Assembly (NCBI GenBank): GCA_944326705.1
Contig: CALVEY010000020.1
Span: 1-44,774 of the forward strand
Direction of reading: 5' to 3'
From: an uncultured Mucispirillum sp.
GTDB lineage: Bacteria > Chrysiogenota > Deferribacteres > Deferribacterales > Mucispirillaceae
DNA: 44,774 nt
The notes below the pieces were generated by a model that searched no databases, had not been told where the DNA came from, and saw nothing but the letters and a program-made list of their open reading frames with translations. The translations under genes were made by a program, and so were the position numbers. This document shows positions 14,145 to 21,669 of the stretch, piece by piece. Position 1 is the stretch's first letter. Each line of letters starts with the position of its first letter.

Positions 14145-14953
14145 TATACTAATTTCTCCTTTATCCATTCTGCAATATCACTTATTATTTTTACAGAATG
14201 TTTTTCTGTTAAAATATGTTTTACATTATATAATTTATTATTATATTTATATATAGTTTTATCATTTGATATCATTTCATTTACTTTTTTTACTGCTTCT
14301 TTTGATGATATTAATACATCTTTTTCAGAAACTGCAAGTAAAACAGGCACATTTATATCTTTGATATAGTTTGATACTTCTTCCTGCAGCAGTTTAAGCT
14401 GATAAGTCTGCTCTGTTGGAAAAACAGGATAGTTATATTCCACTTCTTTTAAATGCCTTGGCACATTTTTTATAATTTTTCTAATATATTTTATAAGAAA
14501 AAATCCTGGAATATTTACTTTATAAGCAGGAGCTAAAAGTGCAAGACTGTCGCATTTATTAAATTTTGCTGCAGCTGTAGCTAATAAACCACCATTAGAC
14601 TGCCCTGCAATGCATATTTTTGAACAAAATGAAGCAAGTGCATTATATCCTGCGGAAATACTTTCATACCAGTCTAAATAAGTAGTTTTATAGAAATTAT
14701 CAAGAGTAGACCCATGACCTGCAACTCTTACAACATATACACTTATATCATATTTTTCAAGCTCATAAGCAAGTGGTAAAAGTTCATTTGGTGCTGCTGC
14801 AAACCCATGAATTAAAAGCACACCTTTATCTGAATGTCTGCGAAAATATGGAAGATTACCAATACCAGACGCTCCTGCACTTTCTGCTTTTGATAAATCA
14901 AATGTATAAATCTCTTCTGCTGATTTTTCTATTTTATTAAATGGATGCAGCAA
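14144..14953 (-). CDS. Alpha/beta hydrolase (carboxylesterase/monoacylglycerol lipase-like)
   Basis: Serine hydrolase of the S33/hydrolase-4 group. LLIHGFAAAPNELLPLA forms the oxyanion region, GQSNGG (nucleophile Ser at about 119) the elbow, and D212 (SEKD) and H252 (EKHS) complete a plausible triad. It has no signal peptide and should be cytoplasmic. Similar proteins are carboxylesterases or thermostable monoglyceride lipases; the substrate is unknown. Its 269 residues are a normal length. It lies 4 bases after the metallo-beta-lactamase-fold gene and overlaps proC, in the middle of the long minus operon. Confidence 0.83.
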   Translation of the reverse strand: MLHPFNKIEKSAEEIYTFDLSKAESAGASGIGNLPYFRRHSDKGVLLIHGFAAAPNELLPLAYELEKYDISVYVVRVAGHGSTLDNFYKTTYLDWYESISAGYNALASFCSKICIAGQSNGGLLATAAAKFNKCDSLALLAPAYKVNIPGFFLIKYIRKIIKNVPRHLKEVEYNYPVFPTEQTYQLKLLQEEVSNYIKDINVPVLLAVSEKDVLISSKEAVKKVNEMISNDKTIYKYNNKLYNVKHILTEKHSVKIISDIAEWIKEKLV

Positions 14954-14957
14954 TTTT

Positions 14958-15962
14958 TCACCTGTTTAGTTCTAGTTTTATTATTTTATCCATATCTAAA
15001 TCAGCATATAATTCCTGAAAAAATACATCTCTCATTCTATCATATTTTGGTGCAAAATGACCAAATGATACATAGTTAGAATTTGAGTTTTTATATACTG
15101 CCTTTGATACGCCAATAGATAAATGTTTCTTTTCTATTGCATGTATTACATCATTATTCATAAAAACAGACTCTATTAATAATATATGGCTGTCTTTTGC
15201 AAGTTTTACTGCCTTTTTATAGTTAGAAAAACTTGGTGCTATATCTGTAATATATGTAATATCCTGACATAATGGATACTCTGCAAGCTTTTCTGACAGT
15301 TCATTAAGATAATACTGCTTAATTCCTGCAGCTGTATCTACATTTATTATATCATTGCTGTTATTATTTAATAAAGCTTCTTTTAATAGTTTAACCCATG
15401 GACCTTTCTTAAAGCCATATTCTTCCATTTTATCTTTATTAATAGATATACGCTTTGGCTCTTTTACTCTATAACCTACAGATGTTATACCATGGTCAAA
15501 AAACTCATATTCTAAAGAAAAATCATCATTTAATATAAGATGACTGTTATTTACTGTAAAACTTTCTTCCTTAAATCCGTTTTTTGCAGCAAATTCTGCT
15601 CCTTTCATGCCCTTTTCTGAAAGTTCTATTGCTGCAAAAGTAATATCATAGTCATATATTAAATTCCATGTATAACTTGCCAGTTTGCCTTTTATATTAT
15701 TAATAAACCCTTCTGGTCCAAAAAAAGTAAAAGTATTACCTGAAAGTAAAGCTGTTCTTAAAAATCTGTCAAACCCGCTGAAATGGTCTATATGAGTATG
15801 GCTTATAAATATATGAGAAATATCATTTATTTCTGAATTATCAATATTTCCCAGCCTGCCGCAGTCAAAAAGCAGTGCTTTTTTCATATATACATTTCTA
15901 GCAAATATACCGCTGTCATCAAATGGAGAATTTAGCCTTCTTATTGTATAATTTGATTTCAT
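14958..15962 (-). CDS. Metallo-beta-lactamase-fold hydrolase, RNase Z-like
   Basis: The zinc-binding motif HTHIDH (55-60) begins in FISHTHIDHFSGFDRFLR, the form typical of tRNase Z/ElaC-type enzymes rather than beta-lactamases. Further support is YITDIAPS and LLIES in the middle and SFGHFAPKYD near the C-terminus, which matches the conserved THFSxRY block of RNase Z. It has 334 residues, longer than short-form RNase Z proteins by an insertion around 120-200. It could process tRNA 3' ends or be a related phosphodiesterase. The stop overlaps the downstream spacing closely and the start overlaps the kinase stop by 4 bases, so they are co-transcribed. Confidence 0.75.
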   Translation of the reverse strand: MKSNYTIRRLNSPFDDSGIFARNVYMKKALLFDCGRLGNIDNSEINDISHIFISHTHIDHFSGFDRFLRTALLSGNTFTFFGPEGFINNIKGKLASYTWNLIYDYDITFAAIELSEKGMKGAEFAAKNGFKEESFTVNNSHLILNDDFSLEYEFFDHGITSVGYRVKEPKRISINKDKMEEYGFKKGPWVKLLKEALLNNNSNDIINVDTAAGIKQYYLNELSEKLAEYPLCQDITYITDIAPSFSNYKKAVKLAKDSHILLIESVFMNNDVIHAIEKKHLSIGVSKAVYKNSNSNYVSFGHFAPKYDRMRDVFFQELYADLDMDKIIKLELNR

Positions 15963-17503
15963 TTGATTAAAAATTTCTTTATTTCCTCTATATTATCGTC
16001 TACATTTCCAGTTGTAATAATTTTTAAATCAGCTTTTGGCATGTCTGCTGTTTCCCTTTGTTTTTCAGCAATTTCTATTCTGCCGTCAGTCACAGTATTT
16101 GATTTTTCTCTTTTTGCAAGCCTTGCAGTAATAATATCTTTTGGTGCATCAAACTCTATAAAAGTAATTTTACCAATATTATGTTTTAAATATTCATCTA
16201 AATATTCTTTTTTAGTAAAAGATGCATCTACAATACTCATTCTGCCTACTTTATGTTTTTCTGCTGTATATTCTCCTAATGTATTATAAAGTTTTAAAGA
16301 GTTTTCATGAGAATATATGCCTGTGCCCCAGTCAATATACTGCCTGTCTGCAGCATTTAAACCTTCAAGCTGTTTTCTAATTATATCTGATACAAATAAT
16401 GCAGCAGGAAACCTTTTTGCAAAAGCGGCTGCATTTTTAGATTTACCTGTGCCCATTAATCCAAAAAATACAAGGTTATTCTGCTCCATAGATTTTGCAT
16501 AAAATAATGACATATCTATCAATTTTTTTATTTCATTAACTTTCGTGTCATATAATTCCCAGGATTTGTCTTTGCCGTCAACTAAAAAACATGTTACTTT
16601 CGCCCTTACATAAGCAAGATAGCACCTGTAATAATTTATTAATTTTAAGCTTAATTCATCATTAAAAACAGATAAAAAGCCAGATAAAAAGCCGTCTGCT
16701 AAATCTGTTCTGCCCATACTATCAAGTTCCATAGATAAAAAGGATGCTTCTGAAATCACATCATTAAAACGGAACCTTTTATTAAATTCTATACAGTCTA
16801 TTAAACCAACAGTTTCATCTTCATTAAAGTAAATATGTTCAAGCCTTAAATCACCATGACCATTTTTAATATACCCTTCTTCTGCTCTTTTAATGAAAAC
16901 ATCTTTATTTTCTTCAAGAAAAGCAAGAGTTTTAGCCATAATATAGTCATAGCTTTCCTTATCAATTAATGATGCAACATATTTTTCTGTCTGATTAAAA
17001 TTTTCAACTGCATTAAATTTTACAACATCAAAATGAGTATCAAATTCTTCATCTTTTGGAGCAGGCTCTAAATTTTTAAAAAGCAAAGCTACCTGACTTC
17101 CAATATGCTGCATATCCTGGATAGAAATAAGCCCTTTTTCTATTCTTGCCTGTAAAAAATCTTCATCTTTAATGCGTTTCATTTTTAATACATATTCTAT
17201 GGCTGTTAAAGAATTTTCAACAGGAACAAGAGCAAAATCTTTTTCATTTTGTCTTACTATTTTAAGAACTTCTAAATATATATCTTTTGAGAACCTGTCA
17301 TTTAAATCTTTTTCTAAAATGCTGTACATTTTTCTGCTTTTTGCAAGCCTGTAATCAAGAAATCCAAAATCTACTGGTTTCTTAATTTTATAAACATATT
17401 CATCGCCTATTACAGCATAAGAAATATGTGTTTCTTTTACAATTTGTGCTCCTGTAATATTTTTAACAATAACAACTGAAGCTGGAAATTCCTGACTGCT
17501 CAT
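15959..17503 (-). CDS. APH-like kinase fused to P-loop kinase domain
   Basis: Two-domain protein. Residues 1-330 resemble the aminoglycoside-phosphotransferase fold (COG2187 type): HGDLRLEH at 216-223 is the catalytic loop and IDCIEF at 235-240 the metal-binding Asp. Residues 340-514 form a small P-loop kinase (COG0645 type) with GLMGTGKS at 348-355. The same fusion is known as a conserved hypothetical gene in many proteobacteria. The substrate of neither domain is known; an antibiotic-resistance role is not implied by the fold. It lies 21 bases after an LPP20-family gene and overlaps the RNase Z-like gene by 4 bases. Confidence 0.8.
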   Translation of the reverse strand: MSSQEFPASVVIVKNITGAQIVKETHISYAVIGDEYVYKIKKPVDFGFLDYRLAKSRKMYSILEKDLNDRFSKDIYLEVLKIVRQNEKDFALVPVENSLTAIEYVLKMKRIKDEDFLQARIEKGLISIQDMQHIGSQVALLFKNLEPAPKDEEFDTHFDVVKFNAVENFNQTEKYVASLIDKESYDYIMAKTLAFLEENKDVFIKRAEEGYIKNGHGDLRLEHIYFNEDETVGLIDCIEFNKRFRFNDVISEASFLSMELDSMGRTDLADGFLSGFLSVFNDELSLKLINYYRCYLAYVRAKVTCFLVDGKDKSWELYDTKVNEIKKLIDMSLFYAKSMEQNNLVFFGLMGTGKSKNAAAFAKRFPAALFVSDIIRKQLEGLNAADRQYIDWGTGIYSHENSLKLYNTLGEYTAEKHKVGRMSIVDASFTKKEYLDEYLKHNIGKITFIEFDAPKDIITARLAKREKSNTVTDGRIEIAEKQRETADMPKADLKIITTGNVDDNIEEIKKFLIK

Positions 17504-17524
17504 AATTTAACCCTTTATATTATT

Positions 17525-17932
17525 TTATTTTATACACATTCTTAAGTATAAGATACCTGTATCATTATCAAGAAAACTATCGATTTCTACAGCATTGCTT
17601 ATAATTGTATTAGAACGCTGCCTTGATGATGATGTTATATCTTTTTCAGCATTTACTTGTTTATTATTTCTGCTTTCAACAGTATTTTTTATTTCTAATT
17701 CATTAGAAATACTTATTTCAACTGCTTTTGAAAGCTCAGATAATGTATTCATTCTTGCGATTTTTTTCTGCAGTGATAAGTTACTGTTTTTTGGTGCAGA
17801 ACCTGCAGCACAAAAAGAATATCCCTGCATATCAGGCATTAATACCCATTCTGGTACATTATCTGCAAAAGATACGCCTGGCAGTAATAAGAATATTATA
17901 TTTATGTAAAAAAAGAAATAAATAATTTTCAT
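17525..17932 (-). CDS. LPP20-family periplasmic protein, third paralogue
   Basis: 135 residues. A cleavable signal peptide ends near SFA (about residue 23), but there is no lipobox Cys, so unlike its two upstream neighbours it should be soluble in the periplasm. VPEWVLMPDMQGYSFCAAGSA followed by an Ala/Leu-rich helix with ARMNTLSELSKAVEI matches the LPP20 pattern of PxW, a GxG turn, then a helix that begins each domain. LPP20 proteins include Helicobacter Lpp20 and Vibrio/Campylobacter FlgP. It is the last of three tandem paralogues, probably arising by duplication, and lies 36 bases after the second. Confidence 0.65.
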   Translation of the reverse strand: MKIIYFFFYINIIFLLLPGVSFADNVPEWVLMPDMQGYSFCAAGSAPKNSNLSLQKKIARMNTLSELSKAVEISISNELEIKNTVESRNNKQVNAEKDITSSSRQRSNTIISNAVEIDSFLDNDTGILYLRMCIK

Positions 17933-17968
17933 AAAAAACCCTCTTTATATTATATAACAGGTTTTAAA

Positions 17969-18415
17969 TTATTCTGCAATCATATAAACATACATTTCTT
18001 TACTTACAGGGTGTACCCATATTTCTTTAATATATGCTTTTACATTTTGCTGAGTTTGATAACTTGATACATTTTTTGAAGTAGTATCTGGCAGTTTTGT
18101 ATTGTTTGATGATTTTGAAGTTACTAGAAGTATTGAGTTAACTAACACACCTTTTTGTCGTGCTATATCTTCTAATGCTCTTTTTGATGCCAGCTCTTTT
18201 TGACCAGTATAGCCGTTAATATGAGCAGCACAATAGCCTACCCCACCTATTACACCATTTTTAGAAGGATTAGTTACCCATTCAGGAATCTGTATATTAG
18301 ATGCAGAACTACTATTACTGTGTTTAGCAGCACAGCCAGAGAAAAACATACAAACAGTAAAAAAAGAAAAAATGAAAAAGGCGGATAAAATCCGCCTGTA
18401 AATTTTAATAGCCAT
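17969..18415 (-). CDS. LPP20-family outer-membrane lipoprotein, second paralogue
   Basis: 148 residues. The signal peptide ends in a lipobox FFSGC with the lipidated Cys near residue 28, so it is a lipoprotein, likely in the outer membrane since no Asp follows the Cys. The mature part has IPEWVTNPSKNGVIGGVGYC and then KELASKRALEDIARQKGV, the conserved LPP20 core. Its start overlaps the stop of the first paralogue by 11 bases. Homologous domains occur in FlgP, which forms the outer-membrane-associated flagellar basal disk in Campylobacter and the H-ring region in Vibrio. Confidence 0.72.
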   Translation of the reverse strand: MAIKIYRRILSAFFIFSFFTVCMFFSGCAAKHSNSSSASNIQIPEWVTNPSKNGVIGGVGYCAAHINGYTGQKELASKRALEDIARQKGVLVNSILLVTSKSSNNTKLPDTTSKNVSSYQTQQNVKAYIKEIWVHPVSKEMYVYMIAE

Positions 18416-19004
18416 CTAATTGGTTATTAGGAGTATTCATTACTTTTTCAATTTGCTCATCCATCTCTTGTAAAGCATTTTTAGCTTGAATTTGCTGCCA
18501 TAATGCCTGTTCATTACGATAGCTTGATGTGATTTGAGCTTTAATATCTTGTTCCATAGCAGGAGCATCTGCAACTACAAGGATAAATAATTCGTTACAT
18601 TCAGAAGATATCCATGTTTCTTTTGCTTTTGAACCAGTTAATGTTTGGTTTGATAACTGACGAGAAACATTTGCAGTTACTTTATCAACTGTTTGAGCAT
18701 CGCCAATACCAGTTGTTTGAGTAAAGTTTTTTACCATGTTGTTTACTTTTAATTGAAGCATACGAGCTATTTCATCTCTACCGTTAGCAAGAGCTTCGGT
18801 TCTTGCAAAAGAAAGTCCAGCATTACCGATTTGAGCACTGCCAACTGCAGAAAGGCCGCCTTCAGCTCCACCCATAATCACCCATGATGGCGCATCTTTG
18901 TAGCACTTATTATACTGAGCAGCTGAAACTGCTGTATTTTTTGAACCACAACCAGCAACAGCGAATGCTGTTATTACTAAAACAAGTAACAAGAATTTTT
19001 TCAT
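18405..19004 (-). CDS. LPP20-family outer-membrane lipoprotein, first paralogue (FlgP-like)
   Basis: 199 residues. The signal peptide has the lipobox AVAGC (Cys near residue 19). APSWVIMGG, GLSAVGSAQ and ARTEALANGRDEIARML form the LPP20 core, followed by a helical stretch with TVDKVTANVSRQLSNQTLTG and a terminal ETWIS...LFILVVAD strand pair. This is the longest and most FlgP-like of the three tandem copies. A GGAGGAAT ribosome binding site precedes the ATG. It is 51 bases downstream of the FlgT-like gene, whose coding sequence contains a sigma-54 promoter match pointing at this gene. Confidence 0.75.
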   Translation of the reverse strand: MKKFLLLVLVITAFAVAGCGSKNTAVSAAQYNKCYKDAPSWVIMGGAEGGLSAVGSAQIGNAGLSFARTEALANGRDEIARMLQLKVNNMVKNFTQTTGIGDAQTVDKVTANVSRQLSNQTLTGSKAKETWISSECNELFILVVADAPAMEQDIKAQITSSYRNEQALWQQIQAKNALQEMDEQIEKVMNTPNNQLDGY

Positions 19005-19055
19005 ATAATTCCTCCATATACTTAAATATAACTACTTTGTTGTTATATTCAATGT

Positions 19056-20147
19056 TTATTTTCTGATAATAAGTTCATTATCACTTAGTTTTGTTACCTT
19101 ATATCTATTTTCTCTTTCTAAAAAAACAGCTAAATAATATGCTTTATCAGGATAATCCACAATCAAAGATGAATCGTCCTGCTCTTTTACCTGTAAAACA
19201 AAAGGGATATTTTGTAAATCATTTTTTAACTCACTTAAATCATCAATTGATGTATTTGCTCCAGTTAAAACTATTCTTATTGATTTATAATTATCTCCAA
19301 GCACTTTTTCAGATACTTGAGAAACAAGTTTTACTGCGGTATTATTTGCCATACTTTTATATATATTCACAGCGGCGTTATTCAGTGTCGCTCCTTGAGA
19401 CCTTGCTGAAAAAAATCCACTGTTTAATATTTTTATTTTATTATTCTGCTTTTCAATGAGCTTCCAGTTAAGCTCACCAGATACTAGCTTAAAAGAAACA
19501 GTGCCGTAACCAACATTATTCCCCATATCTATAATAGATAGTTTTCCAAGCAAAATGTTCCTGCAAACTGCATTTTTTATTAAATTATCTACATTTTTAT
19601 ATGTAGTATTGTTAAATGCTGCATTAAAATTGCCTGTTGTAATCTGGCTGTAATCTATTAAATTAACATTAAATCCTTTTTCTTCCAGCTGGTTTATAAC
19701 AGCAGAACTAAAGGCCTGGTCAAATAATAAACTATCACTTCCAGGCATACTTCCTGCAATCATTACACAAATTGATGTATCACTTGATAACCCATCAAGC
19801 AGATTTTCTACCTTTTCTGGAATAACATCTGCTTTAATTTTTATAATATATTTATTATCTTTTACAGTTTCTTCTATTATACTGTATGATTTTATAGTTG
19901 CAGAAAGCTCTGTTTTAACAGCTTCATCTGCAAGCTCTGCATTATTAATGATTGTATCTATCTTAATTTTTGCAGGGCTTACTGTTTCTACAGCAGTCCA
20001 TTTAGCTCTTGATAAAGCCATAGCTTTAGCTGATGCTTTATCATCTTTTACAATTACTGCTTCGCCAACTGTTTCTATTTCAACAGCAAAAACAGTGCCA
20101 GCAGTTAAAACAAAAAGTAATATTAAAAATATTTTAAACTTATTCAC
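19056..20147 (-). CDS. FlgT-like periplasmic protein
   Basis: 363 residues with a clear signal peptide cleaved near VFA (about residue 21). Residues 22-115 (IETVGEAVIVKDDKASAKAMAL and following) have the form of the FlgT N-terminal domain: a G-x-A-x-I strand, then an Ala-rich helix, then strands ending YIIKIKADVIPEKV. The middle domain (about 125-270, ICVMIAGSMPGSD, LEEKGFNVNLID) is an alpha/beta unit like that of FlgT or TolB-type N-termini, and the end contains a small alpha/beta module. FlgT forms the H-ring around the flagellar rod in Vibrio. The gene starts 8 bases inside the glycosylase gene and leads three LPP20-family genes. The assignment is tentative. Confidence 0.55.
   Translation of the reverse strand: MNKFKIFLILLFVLTAGTVFAVEIETVGEAVIVKDDKASAKAMALSRAKWTAVETVSPAKIKIDTIINNAELADEAVKTELSATIKSYSIIEETVKDNKYIIKIKADVIPEKVENLLDGLSSDTSICVMIAGSMPGSDSLLFDQAFSSAVINQLEEKGFNVNLIDYSQITTGNFNAAFNNTTYKNVDNLIKNAVCRNILLGKLSIIDMGNNVGYGTVSFKLVSGELNWKLIEKQNNKIKILNSGFFSARSQGATLNNAAVNIYKSMANNTAVKLVSQVSEKVLGDNYKSIRIVLTGANTSIDDLSELKNDLQNIPFVLQVKEQDDSSLIVDYPDKAYYLAVFLERENRYKVTKLSDNELIIRK
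20086..20100 (-). promoter_or_regulatory. Intragenic sigma-54 promoter match inside the FlgT-like gene
   Basis: On the minus strand TGGCACTGTTTTTGC has GG and GC at exactly the 12-base offset, is preceded by C and followed by T, and so matches YTGGCACG-N4-TTGCW at every conserved base except one. It lies in the signal-peptide codons of the FlgT-like gene. A transcript would start near 20074 and carry the three LPP20-family genes without a translatable FlgT-like protein. Confidence 0.5.
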
Positions 20148-20862
20148 TTGACTTTGGCACCTCTAAGCCTAATTCTTTCATAACAACCTGCAAATCCTGC
20201 CATGCTTCACGCTTTTTAGAGGGGTTTCGTAAAAGATATGCTGGATGGAAAGTTGGAAGAACTTTATACCCATAAAAATCCTGCCATGTGCCACGCAGCT
20301 TGCTGATTCCAAGTTTTACCTTCCCTTCTGGCTGGAGTAAAAAATTAAGAGATATAGAACCAAGACATACAATAATTTCTGGATTAATTATTTGTATCTG
20401 GCTTCTTAAATATCCAATACATGCCTGAGCTTCTTCCATTAAAGGGTCACGGTTTGCAGGCGGTCTGCATTTAACAATATTAGCAATATACACCTGCTGC
20501 CTTGAAAGTCCCATAGCATTAATCATTTTAGTTAAAAGCTGGCCGCTTCTGCCAACAAATGGAAGCCCTTGAGCATCTTCATCTGCCCCAGGACCTTCCC
20601 CTATAAACATTAATCTTGTCTCAGCATTACCAGAACCAAATACAATATTTGTTCTAGTAGAAGCAAGACCGCATTTATTACATTCAGCAAAACTTGCTTT
20701 TAATCTATCAAGCCTTTCCTGTTTTGATAAATTATTATCATTTACGGCTGTATTTTCAACTATATTATTCTCTATATTTACACTAGATTCCTTTTTATCC
20801 TGTTTCATGATATCATCTATACCAAGTAAGGAAGATGCAGGATTATTAAAAAATGAACTCAT
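20140..20862 (-). CDS. Type-4 uracil-DNA glycosylase (4Fe-4S)
   Basis: Removes uracil from DNA in base excision repair. CNKCGL, then KCRPPANRDP and EAQACIGYL, supply the four Cys that bind the iron-sulfur cluster. Motif A is GEGPGADEDAQGLPFVG and motif B is THE-like LPTFHPAYLLRNP. The N-terminal 60 residues are a non-conserved linker. The ATG at 20862 is chosen because AGGTGG lies 5 bases upstream; a GTG at 20871 would sit inside that ribosome binding site. The gene heads the minus-strand operon and overlaps the FlgT-like start by 8 bases, an unexpected partner for envelope genes. Confidence 0.92.
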   Translation of the reverse strand: MSSFFNNPASSLLGIDDIMKQDKKESSVNIENNIVENTAVNDNNLSKQERLDRLKASFAECNKCGLASTRTNIVFGSGNAETRLMFIGEGPGADEDAQGLPFVGRSGQLLTKMINAMGLSRQQVYIANIVKCRPPANRDPLMEEAQACIGYLRSQIQIINPEIIVCLGSISLNFLLQPEGKVKLGISKLRGTWQDFYGYKVLPTFHPAYLLRNPSKKREAWQDLQVVMKELGLEVPKSSE

Positions 20863-21091
20863 TAATACCACCTTTCATTTTTAATATAATACATTATCAT
20901 TCACTTATTATCAACTAAAAACTATAATAACTTACTACTTTAATATTAACAAAAAATAATATATTTTCTCTTTTATATTATGCTGCATAATATTATACAA
21001 ACTATAAATAATATGTATATACTTAAATAAACTGCAGGTATTATACATTATTATTTACTATTTACAACTAAAATTTCAAAATAACTTATTA

Positions 21092-21119
21092 TTGACATTG
21101 TTATAAAAAACATTATATA
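21092..21119 (+). promoter_or_regulatory. Sigma-70-type promoter of the FmdE-importer operon
   Basis: A perfect -35 TTGACA (21092-21097) is followed after 16 bases by TATATA (21114-21119). The predicted start is near 21126, giving a 5' leader of about 30 bases. Confidence 0.6.
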
Positions 21120-21138
21120 GTAGCACATACATAATATA

Positions 21139-21149
21139 TCGTGTTACGA
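21139..21149. promoter_or_regulatory. TCGT-GTT-ACGA palindrome in the FmdE leader
   Basis: An 11-base dyad TCGTGTTACGA lies between the predicted start and the ATG, ending in the ribosome binding site GAGGTG. Two CG dinucleotides in such AT-rich surroundings make it stand out as an operator candidate. The regulator is unknown. Confidence 0.35.
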
Positions 21150-21157
21150 GGTGAAAT

Positions 21158-21667
21158 ATGAGTTGTCAATTATGGGAAAAAGCAGCAGAATTTCATGGGC
21201 ATAAATGTCCTGGGCTTGCTATTGGTTATAAAGTAAGCCTGCTTGCATTAAAACATCTTGATATAAAAGATAATATTGATGATGAAGATATAGTATGTAT
21301 TGCAGAAACTGATGCATGTGGAGTAGATGCTGTGCAGGTTATTTTAAAAGCAACTGTTGGAACAGGTGCTATGCGTATTTTATATACAGGTAAACAGGCT
21401 TTTAATATTTTTAACCGCAAAAACGGGAAAAAAGCCAGGTTTGTATTAAATGATATGCAAAATTTTGATACAAAAGAAGAAAGAATGAAATATATATTAT
21501 CAACTGATGAAGAAAAACTTTTTACTATTAAAGAAGTAAAAATGGATTTTCCTGAAAAAGCAAAAATATTTAATTCATATATATGCGCAGAATGCGGTGA
21601 AAAAACTGCAGAAAATGCCGTATCTTTTATTAATGGCAAATATATATGTAATTCATGTAAAGGTTAG
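21158..21667 (+). CDS. FmdE-family protein with C-terminal zinc ribbon
   Basis: 169 residues. The N-terminal FmdE domain is marked by FHGHKCPGLAIGYK (12-25), with the His-x-Lys-Cys metal-site motif, and by ETDACGVDAVQ near residue 47. The C-terminus carries a CxxC-x17-CxxC zinc ribbon (C143, C146, C164, C167). FmdE was named from the molybdenum formylmethanofuran dehydrogenase operon of methanogens and occurs in many anaerobes next to molybdenum or metal transport genes. The biochemical role is undefined. It is the first gene of the operon, 2 bases before the binding-protein gene, so it probably handles the imported metal. Confidence 0.85.
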   Translation: MSCQLWEKAAEFHGHKCPGLAIGYKVSLLALKHLDIKDNIDDEDIVCIAETDACGVDAVQVILKATVGTGAMRILYTGKQAFNIFNRKNGKKARFVLNDMQNFDTKEERMKYILSTDEEKLFTIKEVKMDFPEKAKIFNSYICAECGEKTAENAVSFINGKYICNSCKG

Positions 21668-21669
21668 TT

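Larger units (their letters stand above)
20863..21157. promoter_or_regulatory. Divergent region between glycosylase operon and FmdE-importer operon
   Basis: 295 very AT-rich bases with no gene. The right end holds the plus-strand promoter at 21092-21119 and a palindrome at 21139-21149. The rest shows only A/T-rich sequence, and no distinct minus-strand promoter could be singled out. Confidence 0.4.

Noticed and set aside
15959-17503. Aminoglycoside-resistance gene
   Set aside because: The phosphotransferase fold belongs to a housekeeping fusion family; no resistance-gene context or mobile element is present.
20872-21157. tRNA or small gene in the divergent AT-rich gap
   Set aside because: No cloverleaf, no GTTCRA-type arm and no open frame with a ribosome binding site could be found.
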